Assembly (NCBI GenBank): GCA_016222805.1
Contig: JACRQG010000011.1
Span: 124,001-188,000, forward strand
DNA: 64,000 nt
Source: Verrucomicrobiota bacterium
GTDB taxonomy: Bacteria; Verrucomicrobiota; Verrucomicrobiia; Opitutales; Opitutaceae
Direction: 5' to 3'
In this document: piece by piece, positions 18,510 to 27,613 of the stretch
Position numbering within the stretch: position 1 is the first letter of the stretch
How the letters are laid out: each line of letters begins with the position of its first letter
The notes under the pieces: generated by a model
Told to the model about the DNA's origin: nothing
Databases searched by the model: none
Seen by the model: the letters and a program-made list of their open reading frames with translations, nothing else
Position numbers and translations under genes: made by a program

Positions 18510-21137
18510 ATGACCGGAATCCTCACCATGCTTTCTCGGTTTCTCCGTCCGGTGCGCGCGGGTTTGGGCCGAGTGGGAGGTGTTTTCGGGGCACTGGCAG
18601 TGATGGGCGGCGCCGCCACTGTTCGGGCCGGGGACCCGGCCGAGGGGCAGAAGGCGCTGCTGGCCGGCAACCAGGCGGCGGTGATCAAGCAGGCGACGGA
18701 GGAGTTGCGCGAAGGCACGGCGAGCACGGACTGGGCGATGCTGCTCGTCCGGGCGCTGCTGGAGGTCGGCCGCAACGCCGAGGCCGATGTTGCGATGAAG
18801 GAGGCCCTGAAGAAGGATGAGCGAAGCATCCGCCTCCGCTGGCTGGCCCGCGACGTGGCGTTTGCCAACGGCCGGCCCGAGGAAGCGGCGGCGCGCATCG
18901 AGGAGGTGCGGCGCGCCGTGGAGCGGGCGACGTGGATGTACAAGTCGCCTCCGGATCTGGTGGTGTTCGGCCGGGCGGCGCTGATGCTCGGGGCCGATCC
19001 CAAGGACGTCCTCGACAAGGTCTATGCGGCGGCCCAGCGCGCCGATCCTAAGCTGCGGGATGTCTACCTCGCGCGCGGCGAGCTCGCCCTGGAAAAGCAC
19101 GACTTTGCGCTGGCGGCGCGGGCGTATGAGGAGGGGTTGAAGCAGTTGCCGGAGGATCCCGATCTGCTCAGCGGTCGCGGGCGGGCCTTCCGGGAAAGCG
19201 ATCGGGCGGTGGCCGTGAAGTCCCTCGAACAGGCGTTGGAGCACAATCCGCGGCACGTGCCTTCCCTGCTGCAACTCGCCGACCACCACATCGCGGGCGA
19301 GGGCTACGAGGAGGCGGGCAAGCTGCTGGACCGCGCCATCGAGGTGAACCCGGTGCATCCCGAGGCTTGGGCGTACCGCGCGGTCATCGCCCACCTCCGG
19401 AACGACCTGGTGGCGGAGAAGTTTGCCCGCGAGCGCGCGCTGAGCTCCTGGGCGCGCAATCCGCGGGTCGACTTCCTGATTGGGGCGAAGCTTTCGGCCA
19501 AGTACCGTTTTGCCGAGGGGGCGGCCTACCAGCGCCGCGCGCGGGAGTTCGATCCCGACTACCTTCCGGCGAAGGCCCAGCTCGCCAGCGACCTGCTGCG
19601 GCTCGGCGAGCACCAGGAAGGCTGGGCCTTGGCGAAACAGGTGCACGAGCGCGACGAATACGACGTGGAGGCGTTCAACCTCGTGACCCTGCGGGAGACG
19701 ATGGACAAGTACGCCGCGCTGACCAACGAAGACTTCGTGATCCGCATGGCCGCTCCGGAAGTGGCGGTGTACGGTCCGCGCGTGCTGGCGCTGCTGCGGC
19801 GCGCCCGGGAGACCCTGGTGGCCAAGTACGGCGTCGAGATCGCGCGCCCGACCTACATCGAGATTTTCGCCGATCAGCGCGACTTCGCGGTGCGGACCTT
19901 TGGCTTGCCCGACGTGGCCGGGTTCCTCGGCGTGTGCTTCGGGCGCGTGGTGACGGCCAACAGCCCCGCCACCAGCACGTCGGCCACCAACTGGGAGTCC
20001 GTGCTTTGGCATGAATTCTGCCACGTCATCACCCTGCAGATGACCCGGAACAAGATGCCGCGCTGGTTGAGCGAGGGAATCTCCGTCTACGAGGAGCGGC
20101 AGGCCAACCCCGCGTGGGGGATGCGCCTGGATCCGAATTACCGGGAGATGCTCCTCGGCAAGGATCTGGTGCCGGTCGGCCGTCTGAGTGCCGCATTCCT
20201 GGCCCCGAAGTCTCCCCGCCACCTGCAGTTCGCCTACCTGCAGTCGTCGCTGGTGGTGGAGTACATCGTGACCCGCCATGGGGCGGACAAACTGCGCGCC
20301 ATCCTGCTCGACCTGCGGGAGGGCACCGAGATCAACGCCGCCCTCGCCCGGCACACCGTGCCGCTCGAGGATCTGGAGGCGGGCTTTGCGGCCTATGCCC
20401 GGGAGCGGGGCGAGCAACTTGCCCCGGGGCTCACCTGGGAGCGGCCGGAGGCGGAGGTGTTTTTGGCGGAAGGGGCCACCGAGTTGGCGGAGTTCGAACG
20501 CAAGCACCCGTTCAACTACTGGGCCCTGCGGGCCAAGGCCCAGCGCCTCATCGGGGAACAGAAATGGGCGGAAGCGCTCGTGCCCTTGCGCCGCCTCGTG
20601 GAGCGGTATCCCGACCAGAAGGGCGGCGACTCCGCCTATCGCCCCCTGGTATCGGTGCTCCGGGCGATGAAGGATTTGCCCGGGGAGCGTGAAGCGCTCC
20701 GCAAGTGGGCGGAAGTCGATGACGAAGCCACGGACGCCTATCTCCGCCTGATGGAGCTGGGCACTGCGGACGGGGACTGGGAGACGGTGCGGCGCAACGC
20801 CGAGCGCTACCTCGCGGTCAACCCCCTCGTGCCCGTGCCCTACCGGCACCTCGCGCGTGCGGCGGGCGCGAGCGGGGACGATTCGACGGCGATCGTGGCC
20901 TGGCGTACCCTGCTGCAACTCGACGTGCCGGAGCGCGCGGACGCGCACTACCAGCTTGCCCGTCTCCTCCACAAGCGCGGGGAGCACGACGAGGCGCGCC
21001 GGGAGGTGTTGCTCGCCCTCGAGGAGACACCGCGGTACCGGGAGGCACTCCAACTGCTGCAGGAGATTCGTCGCGTGCAGGCGCCCGGCGCGGCCGGCGC
21101 CGGTTTGCCGGCGCTGCCGCCGAGGAAGACCGAATGA
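18510..21137 (+). CDS. TPR protein with peptidase MA-like zinc protease domain
   Basis: An 875-residue exported protein. Signal sequence about 1-40, with an alternative ATG at 18528. TPR-type helical repeats run from about 45 to 390 and again from about 670 to 865, flanking a metallopeptidase domain (about 410-620). The zinc motif is H501-E-F-C-H505, and E522 in the WLSEGISVYEE segment is the expected third ligand, as in gluzincins of the peptidase MA group. It opens the 16.7-kb plus-strand cluster and overlaps the next gene by 4 bp (ATGA), so they are translationally coupled. Substrate unknown; it is probably periplasmic and acts with the DUF4159/MoxR genes downstream. Confidence 0.88.
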   Translation: MTGILTMLSRFLRPVRAGLGRVGGVFGALAVMGGAATVRAGDPAEGQKALLAGNQAAVIKQATEELREGTASTDWAMLLVRALLEVGRNAEADVAMKEALKKDERSIRLRWLARDVAFANGRPEEAAARIEEVRRAVERATWMYKSPPDLVVFGRAALMLGADPKDVLDKVYAAAQRADPKLRDVYLARGELALEKHDFALAARAYEEGLKQLPEDPDLLSGRGRAFRESDRAVAVKSLEQALEHNPRHVPSLLQLADHHIAGEGYEEAGKLLDRAIEVNPVHPEAWAYRAVIAHLRNDLVAEKFARERALSSWARNPRVDFLIGAKLSAKYRFAEGAAYQRRAREFDPDYLPAKAQLASDLLRLGEHQEGWALAKQVHERDEYDVEAFNLVTLRETMDKYAALTNEDFVIRMAAPEVAVYGPRVLALLRRARETLVAKYGVEIARPTYIEIFADQRDFAVRTFGLPDVAGFLGVCFGRVVTANSPATSTSATNWESVLWHEFCHVITLQMTRNKMPRWLSEGISVYEERQANPAWGMRLDPNYREMLLGKDLVPVGRLSAAFLAPKSPRHLQFAYLQSSLVVEYIVTRHGADKLRAILLDLREGTEINAALARHTVPLEDLEAGFAAYARERGEQLAPGLTWERPEAEVFLAEGATELAEFERKHPFNYWALRAKAQRLIGEQKWAEALVPLRRLVERYPDQKGGDSAYRPLVSVLRAMKDLPGEREALRKWAEVDDEATDAYLRLMELGTADGDWETVRRNAERYLAVNPLVPVPYRHLARAAGASGDDSTAIVAWRTLLQLDVPERADAHYQLARLLHKRGEHDEARREVLLALEETPRYREALQLLQEIRRVQAPGAAGAGLPALPPRKTE

Positions 21138-22021
21138 AGCGGCGACTCCCCTTGCTGGTGGTGTTTGTCGCCGTGACGGGCCTCGTCATGGCCCAGCGGT
21201 TCGGCCGGGGCTTCTGGGGAGGAGGGGAGGGCGGCGGCATGCGCGGCGATGCCCGCACCGCCCGCGAGATTCCCAGCCACAGCACGGGTACGCCGATGTG
21301 GGAAAACCGGAAGGGCTTCGAGAAGGACGTGTTCACGTTCTCGCGGGTGCGCTACAGCCCGGGCGGGCGCTTCGGCGGCTACTATGGGCGGCGCGGGGGC
21401 GGCTGGGCGACGGATCTTCCCGACAGCGACCTCAACCTTTCCTACCGCCTGCAGCAGATGACCTCGATGAAGTGCAGCCCCGACGGGCGCATCATCGAGC
21501 TCACGGATCCGGATCTTTTCGAGTATCCCTGGATCTACATCGTGGAGCCAGGCGGGTTCGGGTTGACTGATCCCGAGGTGGCGGCCCTGCGAAAGTACCT
21601 CCTCAACGGCGGATTCCTGATGTTCGATGATTTCTGGGGAGAAGCGGCGTGGCTGAACGTGGAGCGGGAGATGAAGCGCGTCTTCCCGGAGCGGTCCTTC
21701 GCGGAGCTGCCGCTGGACCATCCGCTGTACACCTGCGTGTTCCAGATCAAGTCAAAGGGCCAGGTGCCCAACGTGCGGACCGGCGAGGAGAGCCAGTACA
21801 CCGGGGTGACCTGGGAGATGCACGATGGCGACACCCGCACGGTGCATCACCGGGCGATTCACGACGACAAGGGCCGCATGATGGTGTTTGCGGCCCACAA
21901 CACCGACAATGGTGACGGCTGGGAGCGCGAGGGAGAGTACGAGTACTACTTCAAGAACTTCTCCGAACGCATTGCGTATCCCCTCGGAATCAATGTCGTG
22001 TTCTACGCGATGACCCACTGA
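21134..22021 (+). CDS. DUF4159 protein, copy 1
   Basis: A 295-residue exported protein with a signal peptide (about 1-20) and a DUF4159 domain. Shared landmarks with its neighbour are TAREIPSHSTGTP, GFEKDVFTFSRV, DLNLSYRLQQMTS and ALRKYLLNGGFLMFDDFWG. The last segment looks like the beta-turn-helix of a ThuA/GATase1-like fold but lacks a nucleophile cysteine. It ends in IAYPLGINVVFYAMTH. It overlaps the peptidase gene by 4 bp and is 2 bp before copy 2. DUF4159 genes commonly lie beside MoxR and vWA genes in Planctomycetes and Verrucomicrobia; no activity is established. Confidence 0.88.
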   Translation: MKRRLPLLVVFVAVTGLVMAQRFGRGFWGGGEGGGMRGDARTAREIPSHSTGTPMWENRKGFEKDVFTFSRVRYSPGGRFGGYYGRRGGGWATDLPDSDLNLSYRLQQMTSMKCSPDGRIIELTDPDLFEYPWIYIVEPGGFGLTDPEVAALRKYLLNGGFLMFDDFWGEAAWLNVEREMKRVFPERSFAELPLDHPLYTCVFQIKSKGQVPNVRTGEESQYTGVTWEMHDGDTRTVHHRAIHDDKGRMMVFAAHNTDNGDGWEREGEYEYYFKNFSERIAYPLGINVVFYAMTH

Positions 22022-22023
22022 CC

Positions 22024-23028
22024 ATGCGGCGCCTTCCCTCTACAGTTCGACGGCTGGCCCTGGCGGTGGGGGGCATTGTCGTGGCGGCGGCGCTGGCGCA
22101 GCCGGTGCGACGGGAGTCGGGGCCGCCCGACGGAGCAAGGAGCCGACCGCCGCGCTGGGGCAACGAATCGGACCTCGGGAGCTCCTGGGTGCGCACCGAA
22201 GGCAGCGGCATGGTCGACGAAAACGCCGTGCGCACGGCTCGCGAGGTGGACTCCCACAGCACCGGCACGCCGAACTGGAGCAACCCGCGCGGCTTCGAGA
22301 AGGACGTCTTCACCTTCGCGCGCGCCGTCTTCAAGGCGTCGCCCACCACCGCGCTGCAACCGGTCTTCCACCGGGGCCGCAGCATCGGCTGGTGGGTGGA
22401 TTTCCCGGACGCCGACCTGAACCTCTCGTATCGCCTGCAGCAGCTCACGTCGATCCGGGCGGACCCGGATGGCCGCGTGCTGCGCCTCACCGAGCCGGAG
22501 CTGCACGACTATCCGTTCCTGTATTTCACGCACCCCGGGTACATGCGCCTGAACGAAGCCGAGCGGGCGGCGCTGCGGAAGTACCTGCTCGCGGGCGGCG
22601 TGATGGTGATCATCGATTTCTGGAACTCGATCGAGTGGAACGGCTTTGCCGGCCAGATGCGCGAGGTGCTGCCGGGCCGGGCCTGGACGGAACTCACGAT
22701 GGACCATCCGATCTTCCACTGCGTCTACGATCTGAAGGGGCCGTTGCAGTCGCTGCAGGTGCCGACGATGCAGTTCTGGAACCGGGCGCGAAACCCGAAT
22801 GACCCGACGGCCCCGCTGCAGATCGACCGGGGGCCGGAATCGGAGAAGATGTCGGTGAAGGCCATCCACGATGACCGGGGCCACATCATGGTGATCGCGT
22901 TTCACAACAGCGACATCAGCGACGGCTGGGAGCGCGAGGGAGAAAACGCCGACTACTTTGCGGTCTTCTCCGAAAAGGTATCTTATCCCCTCGGGGTGAA
23001 CCTGATTTTCTACCTGATGACGCACTAG
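22024..23028 (+). CDS. DUF4159 protein, copy 2
   Basis: A 334-residue paralogue of the previous gene, with a signal peptide (about 1-29) and the same landmarks: TAREVDSHSTGTP, GFEKDVFTFARAVF, DLNLSYRLQQLTS, ALRKYLLAGGVMVIIDFWN, and the ending VSYPLGVNLIFYLMTH. It has about 40 extra residues after the signal peptide. The two genes look like an old tandem duplication because they align end to end but differ at many positions. The 2-bp spacing suggests coupled translation and a possible heteromer. Function unknown. Confidence 0.88.
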   Translation: MRRLPSTVRRLALAVGGIVVAAALAQPVRRESGPPDGARSRPPRWGNESDLGSSWVRTEGSGMVDENAVRTAREVDSHSTGTPNWSNPRGFEKDVFTFARAVFKASPTTALQPVFHRGRSIGWWVDFPDADLNLSYRLQQLTSIRADPDGRVLRLTEPELHDYPFLYFTHPGYMRLNEAERAALRKYLLAGGVMVIIDFWNSIEWNGFAGQMREVLPGRAWTELTMDHPIFHCVYDLKGPLQSLQVPTMQFWNRARNPNDPTAPLQIDRGPESEKMSVKAIHDDRGHIMVIAFHNSDISDGWEREGENADYFAVFSEKVSYPLGVNLIFYLMTH

Positions 23029-23048
23029 CTACAAGGGCATGAGGCAAT

Positions 23049-23163
23049 GAGGGAGTGAGGGACTGAGGGCGGAGAGCCGATCTTCTGCGTCCTTTCCGAC
23101 CGCCACTCCCTCCCGCGCACTCTCCACTTCCTGCCCTCCCTCACTCCCTCATCCCTCACTCCC
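23049..23163. repeat. Inverted GAGGGAGTGAGGG repeat before moxR
   Basis: GGGAGTGAGGGA at 23051-23062 has two perfect inverse copies, TCCCTCACTCCC, at 23137-23148 and 23152-23163, all in the 141-bp gap before the MoxR ATG at 23170. The strand switches from purine-rich to pyrimidine-rich across the gap. A long hairpin in the mRNA leader could form and would sit right over the start region of moxR. Confidence 0.7.
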
Positions 23164-23169
23164 TTTATC

Positions 23170-24228
<1,059 letters not shown>

Positions 24229-24539
24229 GCGCTTCTGCGGCTGGGAACCAGGAACGACCCGTGACATATCCTGTTCAGAACGACAGTGGAGACGGCTGCG
24301 CGGTGGAGGCGGGGTACCTTCGTTTCGTTGCCCGGTCGGTCTTTCCTTTCCCTGTGGGCGGGGCGACCACGCCCCGTGCCGTTCGCGTCGGAGCCCGGTC
24401 TGCGCGGGGCGAGGTCGCCCCGCCCACACGTTGTGTCAAAGCAGTACCTTGCAGGACGACCTTGGGAGCGGCGACCTGGCCCAAGCTTAAGGGAAATCCG
24501 AACCGTCCGGCGAGTTGATTCGATCTGCTCTCCTTGCGT
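24229..24539. other. Repeat-bearing gap between moxR and the DUF58 gene
   Basis: These 311 bp hold no gene. The centre (24353-24428) is the 76-bp family A element described separately. The flanks show nothing recognisable beyond a short CCTTCGTTTCGTTG stretch just before it. The gap interrupts an otherwise tightly packed cluster. Confidence 0.7.
24353..24428. repeat. 76-bp family A element, full copy
   Basis: TGTGGGCGGGGCGACC (24353-24368) and its exact inverse GGTCGCCCCGCCCACA (24413-24428) bound a 44-bp core with further internal palindromes (GGGGCGA). The element is exactly 76 bp, the same length as the copy at 62195-62270, with the same arm sequence and a diverged core. Confidence 0.85.
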
Positions 24540-25490
24540 ATGGCCACGGCCACCGACACCTCCATCTCTTCCGCACGCCTGATCGATCCGCAGGCGCTGA
24601 TGACCATCCGCAGCCTCGAACTGCGGGCGCGGGCGGTGGTGGAGGGATTTTGGAGCGGCATGCACCGGAGCCCGTACCATGGTTTCTCCGTCGAGTTCAC
24701 GGAATACCGGCAGTACACGAGCGGCGACGATCCGCGCTTCCTCGACTGGCGGGTTTTTGCCCGCAGCGACCGGTACTTCATCAAGAAGTACGAGGACGAG
24801 ACCAATCTCCGCGTGCACGTGCTGGCCGACCAGAGCCGCTCCATGGACTACGGCTCGCGCGACTACACCAAGGCACAGTATGCCGCGACGCTGGCCGCGA
24901 CGCTGGCGTACTTCCTGTACCTCCAGGGGGATGCCGTCGGGCTGCTCACCTTCGACGAGCAGGTCCGCGACTTCCTGCCGGCGCGCCATCGGGCGGGCCA
25001 CCTGCGTCACCTGATGCTGGCGCTGGAGCGGCCGGCGGCCGGGAAAGGCACGGACCTCACGGCGCCGCTGGAACGCATCACCTCGCTCATCCGCAAGCGG
25101 GGGATGGTGGTGTTGATCTCCGACTTCCTGGCCCCGCTCGATCGCCTGGAGCGCAACCTGATCGCCCTGACGGCGAGTGGGCACGAGTTGACCGTGTTCC
25201 AGGTGCTGGATCCCGCGGAGCTGACGCTCGGGATCGAGCAGGCGGCCCTGTTCGAGGATGTGGAGTCGGCGCGGACGCTGTACGTGGATCCGGCGCAGGC
25301 CCGCACGGGCTACGTGAAGAAGTTCGAGGCGCATTGCGAGGCGCTGCGGGCCAGCTGCCGGAAGTTGGGCGCGAGCTTTCATTCGTTGCGGACCGACCAG
25401 GCGCTGGAGCTGGCGTTGTTTGAATTTCTGCAGGCGCGGATGCGCCGGGGCCGGCAGGTGCGGCGGGCGCAGGGCGGAGGCCTGGCATGA
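24540..25490 (+). CDS. DUF58 protein
   Basis: A 316-residue soluble DUF58 protein with a vWA-like fold. Signature stretches are SVEFTEYRQYTSGDDPRFLDWRV-type (the Y-x2-GDDxRxxDW core near 55-75), and a degenerate MIDAS-like DQSRSMDYG with D-x-S-x-S, plus VVLISDFLAPLDRLE near residue 190. DUF58 proteins are the usual partners of MoxR ATPases. The ATG at 24540 is preferred to a TTG at 24534. It overlaps the next gene by 4 bp. It probably lies at the cytoplasmic face of the membrane with the BatA-like protein. Confidence 0.93.
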   Translation: MATATDTSISSARLIDPQALMTIRSLELRARAVVEGFWSGMHRSPYHGFSVEFTEYRQYTSGDDPRFLDWRVFARSDRYFIKKYEDETNLRVHVLADQSRSMDYGSRDYTKAQYAATLAATLAYFLYLQGDAVGLLTFDEQVRDFLPARHRAGHLRHLMLALERPAAGKGTDLTAPLERITSLIRKRGMVVLISDFLAPLDRLERNLIALTASGHELTVFQVLDPAELTLGIEQAALFEDVESARTLYVDPAQARTGYVKKFEAHCEALRASCRKLGASFHSLRTDQALELALFEFLQARMRRGRQVRRAQGGGLA

Positions 25491-27613
25491 ACTTCCTCAC
25501 CCCGTTGTTCCTCCTCGGTGGCCTGGCCCTGGCCGTGCCGGTGATCTACCACCTCGTGCGGCGGACGACACGCGAGCGCACCCGCTTCAGCTCGCTGATG
25601 TTCCTGCTGCCCAGTCCCCCGCGCCTGTCGAAGCGGCACCGGCTGGAGCACCTGCTGCTCCTGCTCCTGCGTTGTGCCGCGCTGGCGCTCCTGGTGCTGG
25701 GTTTCGCCCGCCCCTTCCTGGAACAGCCGCCGGTCGAGGATCCCAACTCCGGGCAGCCGAAGCGAACGGTGGTGCTCCTCGACGCGAGTGCGAGCCTGCG
25801 GCGGGAGGGCGCGTGGGCCGCGGCAGTGGCCCGCGCCGGCGAGGTGGTCCGCCGCGCCGGACCGGCCGACCAGCTGGCGCTCTTCACGTTTGATCGCAAG
25901 GCGACCGCGGTGCTCACCTTTGAGGAATGGAACCGCGCGGCTCCCGGCGATCGCGCGGCGATGGCGGCCGGCCGGCTGGCGGCGCTGGCGCCGACCTGGG
26001 GCGGCACGCACCTGGGCACCGCGCTGGTGACCGCGGCGGAGGCGTTGGCGGAGGACGACGGCAAGGCCGCGCCGGGTCCGCGTCAGGTCGTGCTGATCAG
26101 CGATCTCCAGGCGGGCAGCCGCCTGGACGGGCTGCAGGCCTACGAGTGGCCGAAGGGGGTGGAGTTGCGCGTCGAGGCCGTGGCGGCCGGTAGCCCGACG
26201 AACGCCGGGCTCCAACTCGTGGCCGATGCGCCCGAGGCCGTGCGCGCCGCCGATGCCCCGGTGCGCGTGCGGGTCACAAACGCCCCGGAGGCCAGGCGCG
26301 AACAGTTGCGTCTCGGGTGGGTGAAGGCCGGCGGCGCGGCGACCGGGACTCCCGAGTGGGCCACGGATCCCGTGGAGGCCTATGTCCCGCCGGGTCAGAG
26401 CCGCACCCTCCTGCTGGCACAACCGCCGGCGGGAACGGGCGCGACGGAAATCCGGCTCACGGGGGACGAGGAGAGTTTCGACAATTCCCTGTTCTTTCTT
26501 CCTCCGACCCAGCAGCGCCCGACGGTGCTCTGGATGGGTGGCGAGGCGCCCAGCGATGCGCGGCAGCCGTTGTTCTTCCTCCGGCGCGCCCTGGCGGAAA
26601 CCTCGCGGGTCGCCGTGCAGGTGATCCACCGGACGCCGCAGGCCGGCTTCGCACCGGCGGAACTGTCAGCGGCGGGCCTGGTGCTGGTGGCCGGGGCGAT
26701 TCCGACCGAGACGGCGGCGGGTCTGCGCGCCCTGGCGGAAGGCGGCAAGACCATCGTGTTCCTGCCGCGGCGCGGCGAGGCGGCGGAAGGCGCCACCTTG
26801 GGGGTGCTGCTCGGCCGCGGCCCGGTGGCGCTCTCCGAGGTGCGGCCGACGTCGTACGCGATGTTGTCAGAGATCGACTTCCAGCACCCGCTGTTCGCCC
26901 CGTTTGCCGATCCGCGTTACAGCGACTTCACGAAGATCCACGTTTGGAAGTACCGAAAGGTCGCCATGCCGGAACTCGGCGGTGGCCGGGCCCTGGCGAA
27001 GTTCGATTCCGGGGATCCGGCTTTGGTGGAGGTCCCGATCGGCAAGGGCCGCGTGCACGTCCTGACCACCGGTTGGCAACCGGAGGACAGCCAGCTCGCG
27101 GTCTCGTCCAAGTTTGTGCCCCTGCTCTGGTCGTGGCTGGAGTCGAGCGGGGCGGTTGGGACCCTGCCGACGCAATTCGTGATTGGGGACGCGGTGCCGG
27201 TGCCTCCGGACCTCGGTGCGACCGCGGTGCGCGGCCCGGACGGCGGGGAGGTCGCGCTCGCCCCGGGGGCGGCCGAGGTCTCCGGCACCTTGCGGCCGGG
27301 TGTCTACGACGTCACGGGCGGGGCGCGCCGGGTACGCTTTGCCGTGAACCTGGATCCCAGCGAAAGCCGGACCACGCCCCTGGGACTCGATGAACTCGAG
27401 CAGTTGGGCGTGCCGGTGACGCGTGCCGAGGCGAAGCCGGTGGCCGCGCCTGGACAGAAGACGCTTCTACAGGGAATCGAGGCCGAGAACCGCCAGAAAC
27501 TCTGGCGTTGGTTCATCCTCGCGACGCTGGCCGTGCTCCTCGTGGAGTCGGCGATTGCCGGCTGGACGGCGCGACGCGAGGCGGGTGCAACCGGAGAGAT
27601 GACATCACCATGA
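25487..27613 (+). CDS. BatA-like membrane protein with vWA and GATase-like regions
   Basis: A 708-residue membrane protein. It starts with the BatA N-terminal hairpin: membrane segments at about 4-24 and 54-76 around the basic RRTTRERTRFSS loop. A vWA domain follows with a complete first MIDAS motif, D99-A-S101-A-S103, then a GTHLGTAL threonine motif and LISDLQAGS. The second half (about 330-640) has an alpha/beta domain of GATase1-like type (AGLVLVAGAIPTETAAGLR, GKTIVFLPRRGE), and there is a final membrane segment (about 665-690). It has 4-bp overlaps with both neighbours, so stoichiometric synthesis with DUF58 and the DUF4175-like protein is likely. Confidence 0.9.
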   Translation: MNFLTPLFLLGGLALAVPVIYHLVRRTTRERTRFSSLMFLLPSPPRLSKRHRLEHLLLLLLRCAALALLVLGFARPFLEQPPVEDPNSGQPKRTVVLLDASASLRREGAWAAAVARAGEVVRRAGPADQLALFTFDRKATAVLTFEEWNRAAPGDRAAMAAGRLAALAPTWGGTHLGTALVTAAEALAEDDGKAAPGPRQVVLISDLQAGSRLDGLQAYEWPKGVELRVEAVAAGSPTNAGLQLVADAPEAVRAADAPVRVRVTNAPEARREQLRLGWVKAGGAATGTPEWATDPVEAYVPPGQSRTLLLAQPPAGTGATEIRLTGDEESFDNSLFFLPPTQQRPTVLWMGGEAPSDARQPLFFLRRALAETSRVAVQVIHRTPQAGFAPAELSAAGLVLVAGAIPTETAAGLRALAEGGKTIVFLPRRGEAAEGATLGVLLGRGPVALSEVRPTSYAMLSEIDFQHPLFAPFADPRYSDFTKIHVWKYRKVAMPELGGGRALAKFDSGDPALVEVPIGKGRVHVLTTGWQPEDSQLAVSSKFVPLLWSWLESSGAVGTLPTQFVIGDAVPVPPDLGATAVRGPDGGEVALAPGAAEVSGTLRPGVYDVTGGARRVRFAVNLDPSESRTTPLGLDELEQLGVPVTRAEAKPVAAPGQKTLLQGIEAENRQKLWRWFILATLAVLLVESAIAGWTARREAGATGEMTSP

